A DNA stretch of 64,000 nt, from assembly GCA_018350325.1 (NCBI GenBank), contig JAEVLN010000014.1, positions 1,824,001-1,888,000 of the forward strand, read 5' to 3'. The translations under genes were made by a program, and so were the position numbers. The DNA is from Globodera rostochiensis. Lineage: Eukaryota > Nematoda > Chromadorea > Rhabditida > Heteroderidae. The notes under the pieces were generated by a model, which was not told where the DNA came from, searched no databases, and saw only the letters and a program-made list of their open reading frames with translations. Of this stretch, positions 45,953-59,122 are shown piece after piece. Position 1 is the stretch's first letter; each line of letters starts with the position of its first letter.

Positions 45953-46741
45953 CTAAAACAGTGAAAAGCCGAGCCTCGTCTTGTCGGTGACCGGATACTT
46001 TTCAGTCTCGATCGCTCTGGTCCCCCAAACTTGGCCAAATCGAGACCGACGGAAAGTCGCCGTTTGGTCCAAAAGAGACAAAAAAAAGGCTGACCATTCC
46101 GTCCTTTTCCTTTCCAATTCCTTTTTCACCGTTCGCTCAATTTGTGCCTCTTTTTGCGCCCTTTTCGCCTCAATTTCCGGCGTCGCATTGTAAGCCAAAC
46201 GGACTTTTGCCACCAAAGTGCCCTTAAATTGGCAAAGATTCGTCCGATCAGTGAAAATGTGCCATTACATAGCCGACTTGTTGGAGAGCGGCCATCGCCG
46301 ATTGCACATTACCAATTTGGTCACTTTCGGCTGAGGGGGAAATTGATTCCAGAAAGTCCAATCGGCAGTCCCTGTAAATTGCTTTTCATCTAAGGGGCGC
46401 CCGGGGGGCGCGGGAGGGGGGGGGGGACCTGTTGGCGTCCAAAATGCTCCAATCGTTGAAACAAAACTCTTTTCGGAAGGAGTAAAGGCCGATTTTGTCG
46501 GGACAATTCATTCTGAAGGGATGAAAAGTGTCCGAAATGCACGAGACATTTATTTGTTTTACCCTTTAAATTGTTTTGCAATGTCCGGGGGGAGGTTCGA
46601 TTTGTCGGGGGTTTCGTCGATGGAACGCAAAGTTTTGCAAATGTCACAATAATAACTGGAGGGGATTTGTTTTCGTTTTATTTGGAAATATTTTTTGGAG
46701 GGTCCCCACCAATTGTTGCCGAACCCCCCGCATCCATTCAA
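45953..46741 (-). CDS. Weak candidate gene of unknown function
   Basis: Three minus-strand segments can be linked through plausible GT-AG introns. 46741-46559 (SSYYCDICKTLRSIDETPD) and 46510-46370 (CPDKIGLYSFRKEFCFNDWS) precede 46228-45953 (VAKVRLAYNATPEIEAKRAQ, then a charged helix RTVKKELERKRTEW) with a stop at 45953. The Cys residues and the helix look like real protein, but no family is recognised and one proposed intron spans a C run. The exon order is a guess. Confidence 0.25.
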
Positions 46742-49700
46742 TGACGCATTTTGGCACTTTGAATCGCCGCTAAAAGAGCGGCGGCAATTAAAATTAATTT
46801 GTTTTTAATTACCTTTTGGAGTCGACGGCATTAAGCCATTGGTATTCGGTCTTTGCAAAAATATTGCCGCCCACTGAATTAATCGGTTTAAATGTGCTTA
46901 AATTAATAATGCTTCTTACCCTTACCGCCCTCCAATATACGCACATTTTGAATTTCGATCGTAAAACAGCCGGGCAATTTTACGATTGGCGGAAGGATTT
47001 TTATCTTTTTAATTAATTTAATTTGTATATTTAAAAGAATCCAGCCCCCACCTGTCGGGCGTTCACCTCGGCTAATCGCTTCGGGTTGGGTCGGGCTTAA
47101 AAGGATAACGAACTTCTTTCTTAAATTGGGTCGAGTTTTGAGTGGGCTTTGCCAATTATTTTGTCCTCTTCCTCAATTATTCCCCCCAAAACACCCACCC
47201 CCAAAGACCTCCCCCCTTTAAAGATCCCCCCAAAACATCCCCCCCCCCCCCCTCTTTAAAGACCCCCCCCCCCCCCCCCCCCCCCCCTCCCCCCCCCCAA
47301 ACCCCTACTCCCCCAAGGACTGACTGCAAGACGAGTCGGCCTTGCCGGGTATCAGCCACAAATCTGCTGGTAAATGCATAATTTGAATCTGCAGCCTTTC
47401 CCCTTTTGCTCATTGCCTTCATGTTGACAATTCTGAGCCAACTTTGGGGAGCTTTGGTGTTGCTGTCGTGCCGAGATGGGTTGGCAAATTGGGTCATCCG
47501 AGAACTGATCGCAATGTTCGGCACGTGGGGAAGAAGGAAATTGGGCTAGGGAAGAGGGCGGCAAGTGGAAGAGTTGGAGCAGGACAAGGACGGTCAGAAT
47601 GAGTAAAGGGCAGACCGAAGAAAGAGAAGGGCAGGACGGCGACGGCATCCGGAGGGTGGCAGTTACGGCACGCGATGAATGGATGGCTCTGGTTGAACGA
47701 TGGACCTGGAGAAGTATAACTTTTTGGAATGGTCAACTTTTCCCGATGTTTTTGGACACTTTCAATCCTCGACAACGCCGAAGGGCACAAACTATTTCAC
47801 AGATAAAAGCAAAAGCGGACTTTCACTTTTACCCCCACATTATAAAGAAAGGAAACGACATTTCATATATAGCGTGGGTATTGGCGGGCGAGTCAAAAGT
47901 AATCGAGCAAAACATTGTCAGTGTGATGGTAACTCTCCCCCCGGGGGGTGCCCCCAAAACTGGAAGTGAATGAATTGCCAATGGATTCAATTTGATTCAA
48001 TTCGTTCGTTCGATTTGATTTGCCTCGCAGCCGACCAACCGGAATCGGAGGGCGCTGCTGTCACTTTCAACTCAATTCAAAATGTGAAATTTTTTATTCG
48101 AAATAAAAAGGCAAAAAACTATGGGAAAAGAATGGTACCCGCCGGCGATTTGAGGGCCTTTTGCCCTTTCGGCTGAATGCCCCGCGGGGTTCGAATTTTC
48201 AAAATGATTTTGGCACAGAATTTTTGTTATTGCTTTTGTTTTTTTTGGCATTTTTGCTGTTATTTCAAAGACATTTAAAGGGGAATTAATTGAATGGCAT
48301 TCTTTTTCCAATTGCATTTGCTCCCCCAACAAAATCATCCCCAGGGATTTGACTTCAACAGAAGTGGCAAATTTAATCGGACGGTGAAATTGGCTTTTAA
48401 ACAAAATTAATCGGCTTGGCTGTTTAAAGTTTGGTCGTTTTCTTCCTTTGAATTAAACTTTTGGAACGGCGGTTACCGTCGAGAAATTTTGAAAGCGGCC
48501 CTCCTCCCCCTCCGGTGCCATCCCTTCTCCCCCCCCCGGGTGCCATCCTTTCCCCATCATCCCGTGCATATTACTTCACCCTCGAATGCTTCTTGCTCGC
48601 CCCTCTCTCCTCCTCCACTCATTTTCTTCCTTCCGTCGAACTGTCCAATCCAATTGGGCCAAAGGAGCGTGAATGGGCGGGGGGGGGGGGCGGGAGGGGG
48701 GGAGTTGATGAGTTGAAGACGCGGAAGAGGACAAAAACAGAGGCTGCGAGGGATGGGGGGAATGTTTGTTGTCCACGCGAAATGCGACGACCGCCATCGA
48801 CTCGACGTCCATCCAGGGGAACTCGGAGATGACAGACGCCCCCCCCCTTTAATGGAGAATCCCTAAAATGATATTTTAGTCATTCCGATCAGTTTTTTTG
48901 AACATGCATTGGAATGAGGTCGTTGCACAATACATAACAGTTGGGCAAACAATGCGAAAATAGGCCAACTCCAAAATCCTCAAGTTTCCTTTATCCCCCG
49001 AAGCGTCGAAATTTAAGCCCCCCATTCTTCAAACCCCCCCCCCCCCGCCCCCTTTTTGTTTCCCCCTCCCCTCCCCTCCCCAATTCCGAGAAACTCGCAC
49101 AAGTGCTGAGGGCTTTCCGATGACATTTGACACTATGCCCCAATGAATTGGCCCGCAGGTCGCCACACGTTGCAAATTCCCTGGGGGGGGCGAAATGCCG
49201 GGGCATTCGGCATAAATAGGGGAGGTCATTCGGTTAATTGGCACCAACCGACGCATTGCCAGCTTCTTCGGCATTTTAATTGCGTGCACATTCATTCAGC
49301 CTTTTAGTTATTTATTTACCCGTTGACACTTTGTGAATGAATACCTTTCGAATTATACCCTAAAAAATATTCCCCCCCCCTTTTTACCCCCCCCCCCCTT
49401 TTCTTCGATTCGATTTTGGGAGGAAATGCAATCGGAAGAAGCGGCCGTCGTCCCTTGGACAAATTTGCGGCGGCTGTCCAAGCGAGAAAAGTTTCTGCGG
49501 GTTTTGTCCCTTCGAGGCCCCCAATTTTGTGCTTTTAACTGGAAAATGGCAATTGAGTTGATTGGGTAACGGAGGAAAAGCATCGTCCCCCCAATTTTAT
49601 CCAATTTTTAAGCGGCGCAACGGAAGAAAAAGTTTTGCAAAAATTGGGAATTTGGTGGGGGGGGGGATCAATTTACGCGCGAGAAAGGAAACAAACGGAC

Positions 49701-51524
49701 GGATTTGGGGGGGGGGGGAATCGAATTTCTTTGTTTTGTTTTGTTGGCCCTTTCAAACCAACGGTCGAACTCGGCGCTTTCGGCACCCCCCGGGGGGTTT
49801 CAATAGACCCCCCGCAGAGATTAGCGATTGGATGCACTTTTTGGTAAACATTTCTCAGTTAATTCACCAGGAAATCCATCCCCGCCGGCCATTGTTTGTT
49901 GGCCAACGGTCCGTCCGCCGCCCTCCCGCCACGCATTCTTTTCCTTTTTGTTGCTTAACTTTCCTTTAGCGTCCGTCCGCCAATTTGAAATTAAAAGCCC
50001 CGCGATCGTTCCGCCGGAGGGTGAAGAGCCTTAGGCGCTAACCTCATTAGGCCGATCGGCCAATGCAAATGCTAAACAAATTCGATTATCAAAAAGCTTT
50101 TGCTTTTTTTAGCAAAATTATTAAATTATCCATTCATTTTTTTGTTTCTAAAAATTGTCTGTCACTTACCATTCATTTTCTTAAGTTCTGCACATTAACA
50201 CCCCGCTTATTATTATACTTTCCTATAATTGGTGGGGGTGCCTGCCTTTCTCATTCATTTTCCCGTTCTTTTTATATTTACCCCCCCCCCCCCCCCCGCC
50301 CAATTCTTTCTCTTCGTCGTCCCCTCATTATCCCCATGCCCCAAACTATGCACAAATAGGCATAGGTTAGTTGGTTAGTTGGGCAAAGGGGCAAAGTGCC
50401 GACGGAAGATGCCAAAGTGGCCAATTGGTGGCATGAGAGGAGGCGTTGGTGACGAGGGGAGGGGGGGGGGGGACGGAAATGCCCCCGGGGGTATTAGTCA
50501 ATGGCGGCACAATAAAAGTGACCCTTCTGAGATTGTCGGATGGGCCACACATTGGACACTTTAATAAGGCAAAAGTCGGGGAGTTCGGCAATAGTTAAGG
50601 GTTTAATTAATTATTTGATTATTTTGAGGGTTTAGGCTTAATTTGTTGTTTGCAAGCATGGATTGGCCATTGTAGATGATAGTTTAACGAATGAATCTCT
50701 TCAAATGGCACTTTCCAATTCATTTTCCGTGCCATTCACCGATTAATCACCATAAATCTGACCCGGCGGCGACGGCGGCGGCACCTTTTCATTTGCCAAA
50801 ATCATTTGGGCGCCCAACCTTCGAAACTTCGTCCGTTTTAGGCTTTTCCCTCTCCCATTTTGGCTTTACGACGTGTGGGAAATGGGCCCCCGGGGTCAAC
50901 AAACTTTTGGGGAGGCGCCACTCAAACGGAACTTTCGACGGATTATTCCCCCCCCCCCCCCCAAATTCATTCCAAAACAAATTCGGCCAATGCCAAAGAA
51001 AATGTTGGGAAGAAATAATTGAATCTTCCAAAAATCATTTTATTCAGTCAGACTCATTAAAAATATATTTTTTTTCTTTTCTATAAGAGAAAAGAAAAAT
51101 TCATTCGTTTTGCACTTTCCCACAAATCCAATCGCACTAATGGCTCACTTCCCCCCCCCCCCCAATTTCAACCAAAAGAATGCCCTAAAACAATGGCCAA
51201 GTCTCTCATAGCGGTGGGAATGCCCGCGCATCGTTTAGCGTTAAATGGCCAAATGAGCCCTTGCGGGGCTTGAAAAGTCTCGACAAAAGTCGAACAAAAA
51301 TTAACTTTTGAAATATTTCTCATAATAAAAAAAAATGCATTTCATCCCTCCCCTTAGGGAATGCCGTCATTCGCCAATTTTGCCGTTAAATGCCCTCCTG
51401 TCCCACCCCATCGTCCAACTCGACCCTCCCGCCCCATAACACTTTCATCTCCCCCATAACGTCAACATAATCATCATCATCAGCCGCTGCTCATTTAATC
51501 CAATTACCCCACCAAAGTGCCAGA
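46742..51524. other. Gene-poor region with many C and G homopolymer runs
   Basis: Long runs at about 47236-47299 (C), 48678-48690 (G), 49037-49047 (C), 50281-50297 (C), 50460-50471 (G) and 50947-50962 (C). Two overlapping plus-strand frames at 47599-47973 (one with HCQCDGNSPPGGCPQNW) may hold an exon but lack support. The last ~100 bp should include the GPCR promoter. Confidence 0.5.
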
Positions 51525-54500
51525 ATGAGTGCCGTCGAAGTCGAGTACGACGACGAGACGCAATCGCCCCACCGGAGCTCCTGCGAGATCGGCTCTTTGG
51601 AGATGCCGCCGTCCGAGTGGCTTTTCTCCGGCGCCGCCTCCTTCCAACAGAGTTACGGCCAAGTCCACCCGTACTTGGCCGCTGTGCTGTGTGTCGTCGG
51701 TGAGCAAAAGAAATGGGAGGCCGAAAGGCAAAGAATGTTATGGAATTAGTGGTTTGAATATTTTGTTCCTTTTGGCCATTTCATTCTTCAAAATTGCCAT
51801 CCCTCACAAAGGCACTCTGATGAACGCGGTCACCGTTTTGGTGCTGTCGCGGCCCTCCATGCGCTCTCCGGTCAACGTTCTGTTGAGTGCTGTGGCCGTG
51901 TGCGACATCGTCGTAATGTCCTCTTATTTAATATTCGTCGTTCACTTTCTGCTGACGGCCGCCTCGCGCTGCGAGCCCAGCGACTTCAGCTACGCCTGGG
52001 CGTTGTTTATGGCAAGTGCCGTAAAAGAAAGGCACGCTAAACACTGAAAAATTGTCAGATTTTCCATGCCCACGCCTCCGTCATTTTCCATGCCGCTTCG
52101 ATTTGGATGACGGTGAGACTGAGGGATTTAGCCTTTAATTGCCTTAATTAAGAGGGATTTAGCCTTTAATTGCCTTAATTAAGGTGTCGTTGGCACAAAT
52201 TCGGGTGCTAACCATTCGCCGTGCGACTGCCGGCCCCTCGACGCCGCTGATCACCGAACGTTTCACTGTGTTATTGGCTGTCCTAATGCTTTGTGCCATG
52301 ACTCTTGTCAATTTGCCAAACTTTTTGACTTTCGAAGTTCGTTTTGCCCAACAGCCAAACCACTCATTCACTCATTGCCTCTTTCAGATTATGGAGGTGT
52401 CCTCCAACTCAATGTTGCCCTGCTTGCAGTTGTCCGACCCCGCCGACATGGACGACCACTCCCTTAGCACGGCAAAGGCCGTTGGCACTTTCAATAGTTC
52501 TGCCGTCACTCATTTCAACGACATATCTAACGCACAATTGCTCAACTTTACAACATTGAACGTGTCCAATCACTACGAACAGTTTACCATTACAACGGCG
52601 ACGCCACGGATGAGAAGGCACGGAACGGACAGGTAAAAGGGAGGGAGGCCCCCAGGGGATAATGACCAATTCCCCCAAAGGCATACCACCCCCCCCCCCA
52701 AAATGACCAATTTCCCCAAAGGCATCCCCAAAATGACCAATTCCCCCAAAGGCATACCCAACCAAATTCGGAGGCATTTGGGGCCAAAGATCACTTCGCT
52801 TACACCGTCCGAGCGCATGACAGCGATTGCATGAAGTTGAAGGTAATTTAATTGCGCAGGGTGAAAGTAAACAAACAATGCCCTCCCTCCCAATGTTCGC
52901 GATAGTTGGCATTTTGGTCGAACGGAATGATCTTCAAAGTGATCCCGTGCCTTCTGCTGACATTGTCCATTTGGGCACTTCTCAGAATAATTGCGGACGT
53001 GGCACACAAACGGAGGAATTTGGCACAGGTTTTGACGCACAAATTGCCAGACTATCGCTGGGATAGAGACAACTTTGGCGCGTTCTTTTTAAGGTCATGC
53101 GCAAAAAAGTGCCAAAGGACCACACGACGCCAATGGTAAGAGAAAGCAAATCAAAATAAATGTTTAAACTTTGCCCGTTTTTAGCTTGCCGCCGTTCTTC
53201 TGATCTTTCTGTTGGCCGAGCTGCCCCAAGGCGTTTTTTTGGTGTTGAACGGCATTTTCTCGGCCGAATCGTTCCACAAGCGCGTCTATTTGCCGTTGGG
53301 CGACTTAATGGACTTGCTGTCTTTGATTAACTCCGCCGTCGGCTTCTTTATTTACGTTGGCATGTCCCGCAAATTCCGCACCGTCTTCCTGCAGCTGCTA
53401 TTCTCCGCCTTCGGCTGCCTCGCAAGGTGATTGATCGACCGACCCCTGGGGCGTTTGGTGATTTGTGTCTGATCAGTGCTTTGCTTTGATTGACCGACCG
53501 ACCCCTGGGGCGTTTGGTGATTTGTGTGCTTTTACTTTGTTTTGTGCTTTGATCTGTGGCGGCCGAAGTGCTGGAGGCAGACAGAGCATCGCGCGACTTT
53601 TCTCATCTTTCAAATTTCTCAACGACTTTATCCATCAGTTCCCCAAAAGTTCTCTATTTCCAGTGCTTCTTTTAGCACTTCGATCGCCCAAATTTCGTTC
53701 AAATTGCAATTTCGTCTGTCCCATACCAAAAACTCTCTAGAGCGGAGCTCTTTCTGGCCCCGGTGCTGCGACCAATGCTTAAATTGGTTTGGCCATGCCA
53801 TCAGTGCAAGTCCGGGAAGCGGAGGGGAACGGTTGGGGAAAACGGCAGGGAAGACGGCGGCGTCAGAGGCATTCACCAGTCGTTGAGACGCCTCAGAGAA
53901 CGGCTCGAGCTGGGCGAGGAGTTCTCGGAGACGCTCCAACTTTTGGAGGATACGGCCCAGCGACGCTTCTCCGCCTCTGTCAGCGGAGAGAATGGCCAAA
54001 AGCGGAGGGGGCGGAAGGCATCCGAAAGACTGCCGAGCGAGGGCCGTCTCAGCGCGGAGCATTCGCGCAATTCCAAACGCAAGGCTCTTGCAAAGACGCG
54101 CTCCCGCTCGACGGAGCAGTACAACCAATACAGGACGGCAAGCGGCAGGGCGTTTGTGAGAAGGGGAAGAGAGTTGGGTGGAGGATGGCATGCCGTGGCA
54201 AAAATCATTGACGGGACTGATGTTGATGATGATGATGGCGGTGGTGAGGAGAACGGCGCTGACCCAACCCATCCCTTTCAGTAAGAGTGTCGTGGACGGC
54301 GATAAAAGGGGCCGAAATGCGGAGTCGGAAGCACGATGGAAACGACGAACGAGCGGCACAAGTGGGGCCAGCTGTTTGCTCAGCGGGGCCGAGCAGTACC
54401 AGCAACACCAGAGGCAGCACGAATTGCTCGGGCAGCAGAACGGCGGAGCAGCGGACAGTTTTGGCAGAAGGAGGAAGCAATTCGGTGGTGGAGGAAGACG

Positions 54501-55531
54501 GAGATGGATGAACTGGAGGCGGAAGATGTCGGGGTGGACGAGTACGGAAGCAACAACAAAAACTGAACAGGTGGGGGGAGGGGTGCCGGGGGACGAAATT
54601 AGAGGGGGGGGGGGATAAGGAAGTTGGGTGCTCGGGTTGACTCGTGCCTTTGAAAGAGTTCAGCTGTCATTGTGCCCCAGCTCTGTGGTCGGCATTCCCC
54701 CGCTTACGCTGGCGCTTTCCTGCTCTGCCGGCATCACGGCAGCTGCAGCCTCTGTGGGGGTGCACTTGCTGCAGTTGGAGCAGCCTCCGACGGCACCGGC
54801 CCCCTCCTGCTCCTCGTCCTCTCCGTTTGCTCACTCCCGGCGATGCTCCTCTCACCTCTCCTCCGTCCTCCTGACTCTTCCAACCGCAGCCCACGCCGTC
54901 CGGAGGCGGACGAGTGACTTGACGAGCGGCAACAACTTCCTTCAAGTGCCAAAACGACCCTCGGCAATGCTTCCAATCGGAGAGAAGCAGCCAAAGAGGG
55001 CTTCTTTCTTCTCATTGAATGGCCATAACGAAGGCAGAGAAGACGAAGGAGGACACCAAGGGGGGCAAATGTGCCAATTTGAGAAGCCACGGAAGAGAAT
55101 TTCGTTTAATTTGCCCAATTGGGAAGAAGAGCAACAACAGCAGAAGGGCACGGGAATGATGCAAAGTCTGAACCCGTTGGGCATCGTGCAACAGTTGAGA
55201 AGGTGGTCAATGAAGGACTCGGAGGAGGGCAGGACAAGCAAAGAAACGGACGGAGGAGGAGGAGGTTAGTAAGTTGGACGATGTCCCCTGGGGGGTTTAT
55301 GCAATGGGAGCGGATGGCTTTTTGGGATTACATAATTCGATTACAGCAACAAATGCCGTGGTGCTAAGGAATGGTCAAGACGAACTGACAAATTTGAACG
55401 CGTCGCACTCCAAGGGGAATCAAAGGCACGCATTTGCCCGAATTTGGGACCGATGGAATAGGGAACAACAGCTGGAAAGCCGGGAGACGACCGATCAAAT
55501 CGACGGCATTCGGAGAGATTTTGTCGGCTGA
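51525..55531 (+). CDS. DMSR-like neuropeptide GPCR with a long cytoplasmic tail
   Basis: Rhodopsin-class peptide receptor resembling the Drosophila myosuppressin-receptor-like (DMSR) family. Exon 1 (51525-51699) encodes an extracellular N-terminus and start of TM1 (YGQVHPYLAAVLCVVG). Exon 2 from 51812 continues TLMNAVTVLVLSRPSMRSPV and TM2 (LLSAVAVCDIVVMSSYLIFV). TM3 is AASIWMTVSLAQIRVL, with QIR instead of DRY. TM4 is FTVLLAVLMLCAMTLVNLPN, followed by a long second extracellular loop with several N-glycosylation sites. TM5 is VIPCLLLTLSIWALLRII, TM6 AAVLLIFLLAELPQGVF and TM7 LLSLINSAVGFFIYVGMSRK, reaching 53425. The splice at 53425 joins SAFGCLAR to an Arg/Ser-rich tail; frames compatible with splicing run to a stop at 55531 (RRWSMKDSEE, IDGIRRDFVG). 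The receptor core is firm; the tail model beyond about 54280 is tentative. Confidence 0.7.
52121..52182. repeat. Tandem 31-bp duplication at a GPCR intron 3' end
   Basis: gagggatttagcctttaatt plus gccttaattaa is repeated perfectly twice. The second copy ends at the 3' splice site before VSLAQIRVL, so a duplicate acceptor-like sequence lies 31 bp upstream. Confidence 0.9.
52664..52752. repeat. Three-copy intronic repeat in the GPCR
   Basis: Three copies of a unit around atgaccaattcccccaaagg, followed by catacc or catccc, with a C run in the first. Located between the second extracellular loop exon and the next one. Confidence 0.8.
53437..53528. repeat. Direct repeat in a GPCR intron
   Basis: Two copies of gaccgacccctggggcgttt plus ggtgatttgtgt, about 59 bp apart, just after the TM7 exon. 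Confidence 0.88.
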
Positions 55532-55928
55532 TTAAATTGCCGACAATAAATAAATGAATCGGCGGGCTTTTGTAAAAAGATGGGACAGAAAGAAGCCGAA
55601 AAAGAGCTTTAATAATTTGTTGTCAATAAAAAACATTTTTGACCGGACGGATGAGAGAATTTAATTGATTTAAAATTGCTGTCTTTTTTGTCATTTCCTC
55701 CCAAATTTGTGAGAGTGCCGTCGATTCGTCCCTTCTCAAAAGTGGGGACGGACGGAACAACAACAATCATAGCATAATCATAGCATAACATAGCATACGA
55801 TCGTTCCATTTGGTCACTCACAAATGTCCCATATTAACAGCTTTTTAAAAGAGGAAGAAGAGCAAGACGAACTTTCTTTTTCGTGCTGAATGAATTTGTG
55901 AAAGTGTCGATCACTTTGGTCAAGCCGA
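55532..55928. other. Convergent 3' region
   Basis: 3' ends of the GPCR (plus) and the membrane protein (minus). It has a polyadenylation-like aataaataaa at about 55544 and a catagcataatcatagcata repeat near 55770. Confidence 0.5.
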
Positions 55929-57881
55929 TCACTTTGCTTCCCACTCGATTGTGGTCGTTGTGCCCCTCGCCCGGCCCATCAGCCGTTCCAGCTCGTCCTG
56001 CCCCATCTCCACGCGTATCTCCACTGTCCTGCTCGCCGTCCCCGTCCCCCGGGCACTTGCGTCTCTCCTGTCACTTCCGTCCAATTCATTCCTCGTCCGA
56101 CTCGGTCTGATACTCAGCTTCGGCATTTCCTTCGACGTTACGGGGGAGTTGATCAGCAGAAGAACTTCCTCTGTCGGCGACTTGGAGCTGTTTTGAGGAG
56201 AACAAACGAATTTGTTTTTTGGAGTGTTTATAATTCAGAACGAATGCCATAACCCATTGCTTTCCCAATTGAAATACTCAATGTCCGCAGTGCCGAGGGG
56301 TTTGTCCGCCTGAGGCGTCGTCCTGTGCCGTACTTCCCCTTTCTCTCCCTGAATTGCAGTCCGCCGTTCTATCCCTTCCGTTTGTTCTCCTCCATCGCCG
56401 ACCCTCAAAAGTACTCCTTCGTCTTCTTCTTCCCGATTTGTTGCGGCCAAATTCATTGGGAGAATGGTCGACGTATTTACAGTCCGTGCCCGTGCCATCT
56501 TCAGCCCCAAGTTCTGTGTCGGCGTCATCTTCACGCTCAAAGACCGTTCTTCATCATCCTTTATCTTAAGCCGCTTTTCCGCTCCCTCTTTCTCCCGCTG
56601 TTCGCGTTGTTCAAGCGTCAACAGCGAAGGGATAGACCAATTGCTGTCGCTCATTGTCTGTCCCAGCAGTTGCAGTTCCTCCTCCGCGTTCTTCTCCAGC
56701 TCGTTCAGTCCCTTCCCGACGTTCTTCTCCCGTTGTTGCTGCTTTGTCTTCCGCTTCTTCCTCTCTCTTCCATCGGAAACCGCTGGCGGCGGAAGCCGCG
56801 GAGTGGCCACAATTGCGGCATCGGCGCTTCCACTTCCCCTGCCGGCGCTGCTACTGTTCTCATCCGTCGCCGTCAGCGGCGTCTGTTGGCCGTCGTCCAA
56901 TGAGCCCTTAAAGAGGCGAATTGGAAGCACTAAAATATGAATTTAAAAACATTATAATTGCGGGAGACCAGCAGGTTCAGGTTCTTCTGCTGTTCCATCA
57001 TCAGCGAGCAGTACGTGAAGTACACTCTCTTCCGATAGCGCCATTTTCCGTTGTAAATGGCGTGTCTGTTGCAATCGGAGTTTTTCTGTTCCACTTCCTT
57101 AGTCTGTCTGTTCTGTTCTTTCAATTTCAAAGACCAAACCCCGAGAATTTGACGACTCGAAACTGAAACCGTCGCAGTTCTGTTCTGTTCTGTTCCAAAT
57201 TCCAGAACAGAACAGAAACAAAAAACATTTTTTTGTAAGTTCCTTTTCTCGCCTAAATTTGCGAAGATCCCTCAGAAATTTGTACACCGGCACTGTCATC
57301 AGACGGAGGTAAAGTTGGACGGGAATGAAGGCCAGGGAAAGGAAGGCGACGAACCGGATCAGCAACGGATTTCGTTTGGCGTAAATCCTTCGTTCGTCGT
57401 AACCGCCTAAAGTTAAAAACATTTATGGGGAGGGGGCGATCAGAAAATTAAAAAAACTTAACCTCATTATTAAGGAATTTGAAAAAAATCAGATAAATCG
57501 GGTCCATTTGATTTTGTTTTTTGACATTTGCAAGTGCAAGCAAATAATTGCGAACCAAAGTCGGCTGCTAATGTGAAGGAGGCGTTGAGGAGAAGCAAAA
57601 CGCAAGTGAAGTATTGGAATATCAGCTGAATACGCATCAGACGCGGGTTTCGTGTGAAGATGGCGATGATGAACAGCGACTTGAAGCAGAAGAACACGGC
57701 GTGTTGGAGCAGCGTTAGCGAGAGAACTGTGGACGGCACCAGGGGGGAGGCGGTCGGACGTACATTGGCACTGCTTTGCCCCCCGGGCAAGAGGAGCAGC
57801 ACAAAGTGGAGCACGTTGCACAACAAACTCAGCAGCCCGAAGGAGCATTCCACGGCACAAACAATGCACGCCCTGGCTAAG
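55929..57881 (-). CDS. Predicted multi-span membrane protein with a charged tail
   Basis: The first clear exon (57881-57545, 5' end not found) has three hydrophobic spans: [39 protein letters not shown] and [19 protein letters not shown]. The next exon (57405-57250) has a fourth ([20 protein letters not shown]). Then come [20 protein letters not shown] and a long hydrophilic tail rich in Glu, Lys, Gln and Ser (56930-56250). A last exon ends [11 protein letters not shown] with a stop at 55929. A four-span layout with a long tail recalls nematode tetraspan/LAPTM-like proteins of unknown function, but I cannot name the family. A possible upstream exon at about 58085-57960 is unproven. Confidence 0.55.
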
Positions 57882-59122
57882 AAATTGTTGATTTGGCACT
57901 TTGGGGCGCCAGCGCCAGAGGGGAGGAGGGGGGGGGAGTGTTTAATGGCGTTGTTTTTCCCTTTGAGCTGACCAGCTTCGTGTGGCTAGAACGGCATCAG
58001 AGCGCCAGAAGAATGGCATTGTATATTTGGGGTTGGAGGCATCAAAGTTTTCCGGGCCGACCAATTCGCGCACTTCCAAAGGACAATTGGAAGGCCATTT
58101 AAATGCCATTTCTGATGAAATTAATAGAGTTAAATGCTTAAAAAAATTTATATAACCTTTTGTGTCGCTGAGAATCGCCCATTGTTGTTTGACATCCTGG
58201 CGAAGAGCGAACAATTGAGGACGAAGATGGCGGTTCATTTTGGGAGATCGATTTGGGGGGGGGGATTTTGGGGGACAAAAAGAGGGGGGGGGGGAAACAA
58301 AAAGGGGGGACAGAAGGGGGGGGGGACAATAAGTGGGGGGGGGGGGGACGGGGGGGGGAGGCAATAAGTGGGGGGGGGGGGAAGTGGGGGGGGGGCCTAA
58401 TCAAATTAACGCGGAGGGTCGACGACTTTCAGCAGCAACAAAACAGGGGAAATGTGTGTGTTTTGTCTTGGCATTAAAAGGGCAAATAATTGCGGCTGTA
58501 AGTGCCAACGAATTTTACGATTTGTTGCCGACGGACTTCGACCGAAAAAATGTTGCAAATCCCCAAAATAAATATTTTTTCAGGTTGAGGCCGAAAGCTC
58601 GACGCTTTTTATCGATAAATTTATGTATTTGATCAACGATCGATCAATGCGATCAATTCTGAATAATTGAGGGAAAATGAACGAATGAACAAGTTGGTTA
58701 CCCGTAATTGAATGAATGGGGGGAATGAAAGAAACATTTAAGCAGAAAGAAAGGGTTCTTCAGATTGATTGTATTGGACAAAAATGGGTAAACAAAACAA
58801 AATAAAAAGTGAAATAAATAAATGTGCCGATATGGGAAAATGCCGTAGGGGATGAATTTGACGGCACGCAAAATTCCTCCCTTTTGCTGTTCGTCATCAT
58901 CAGAGAGGAAATTCGGAGATGATCCGCCGCCGCCGACGACGACGACGAAGCAGCCGTAGTGCGATTAAAATATGAACAAATGGCGGCAATTTGATGCTGT
59001 CTTTGCAACTTCCTAAACGATTTGTTTGGTCGGGAATTGAAACTAAAGACCGGCAATGGCAAAGAGTTCGGGATTGAGCCAAACCGAGACTACCGAACTG
59101 CTCGAAATTGTTCTCATCCAAC
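57882..59122. other. Spacer with a dense G-run cluster
   Basis: 58251-58396 holds about nine G runs of seven or more separated by short spacers (acaataag, acaaaa). Beyond it the sequence is AT-rich with no gene recognised. Confidence 0.6.

Noticed and set aside
47599..47973. Two overlapping plus-strand frames, one with a Cys cluster
   Set aside because: No family match, no linked exons, and they cross a C/G run; not enough to call a gene.
53873..54208. Minus-strand frames opposite the GPCR tail
   Set aside because: Antisense images of an Arg/Ser-rich GC-rich exon; no domains.
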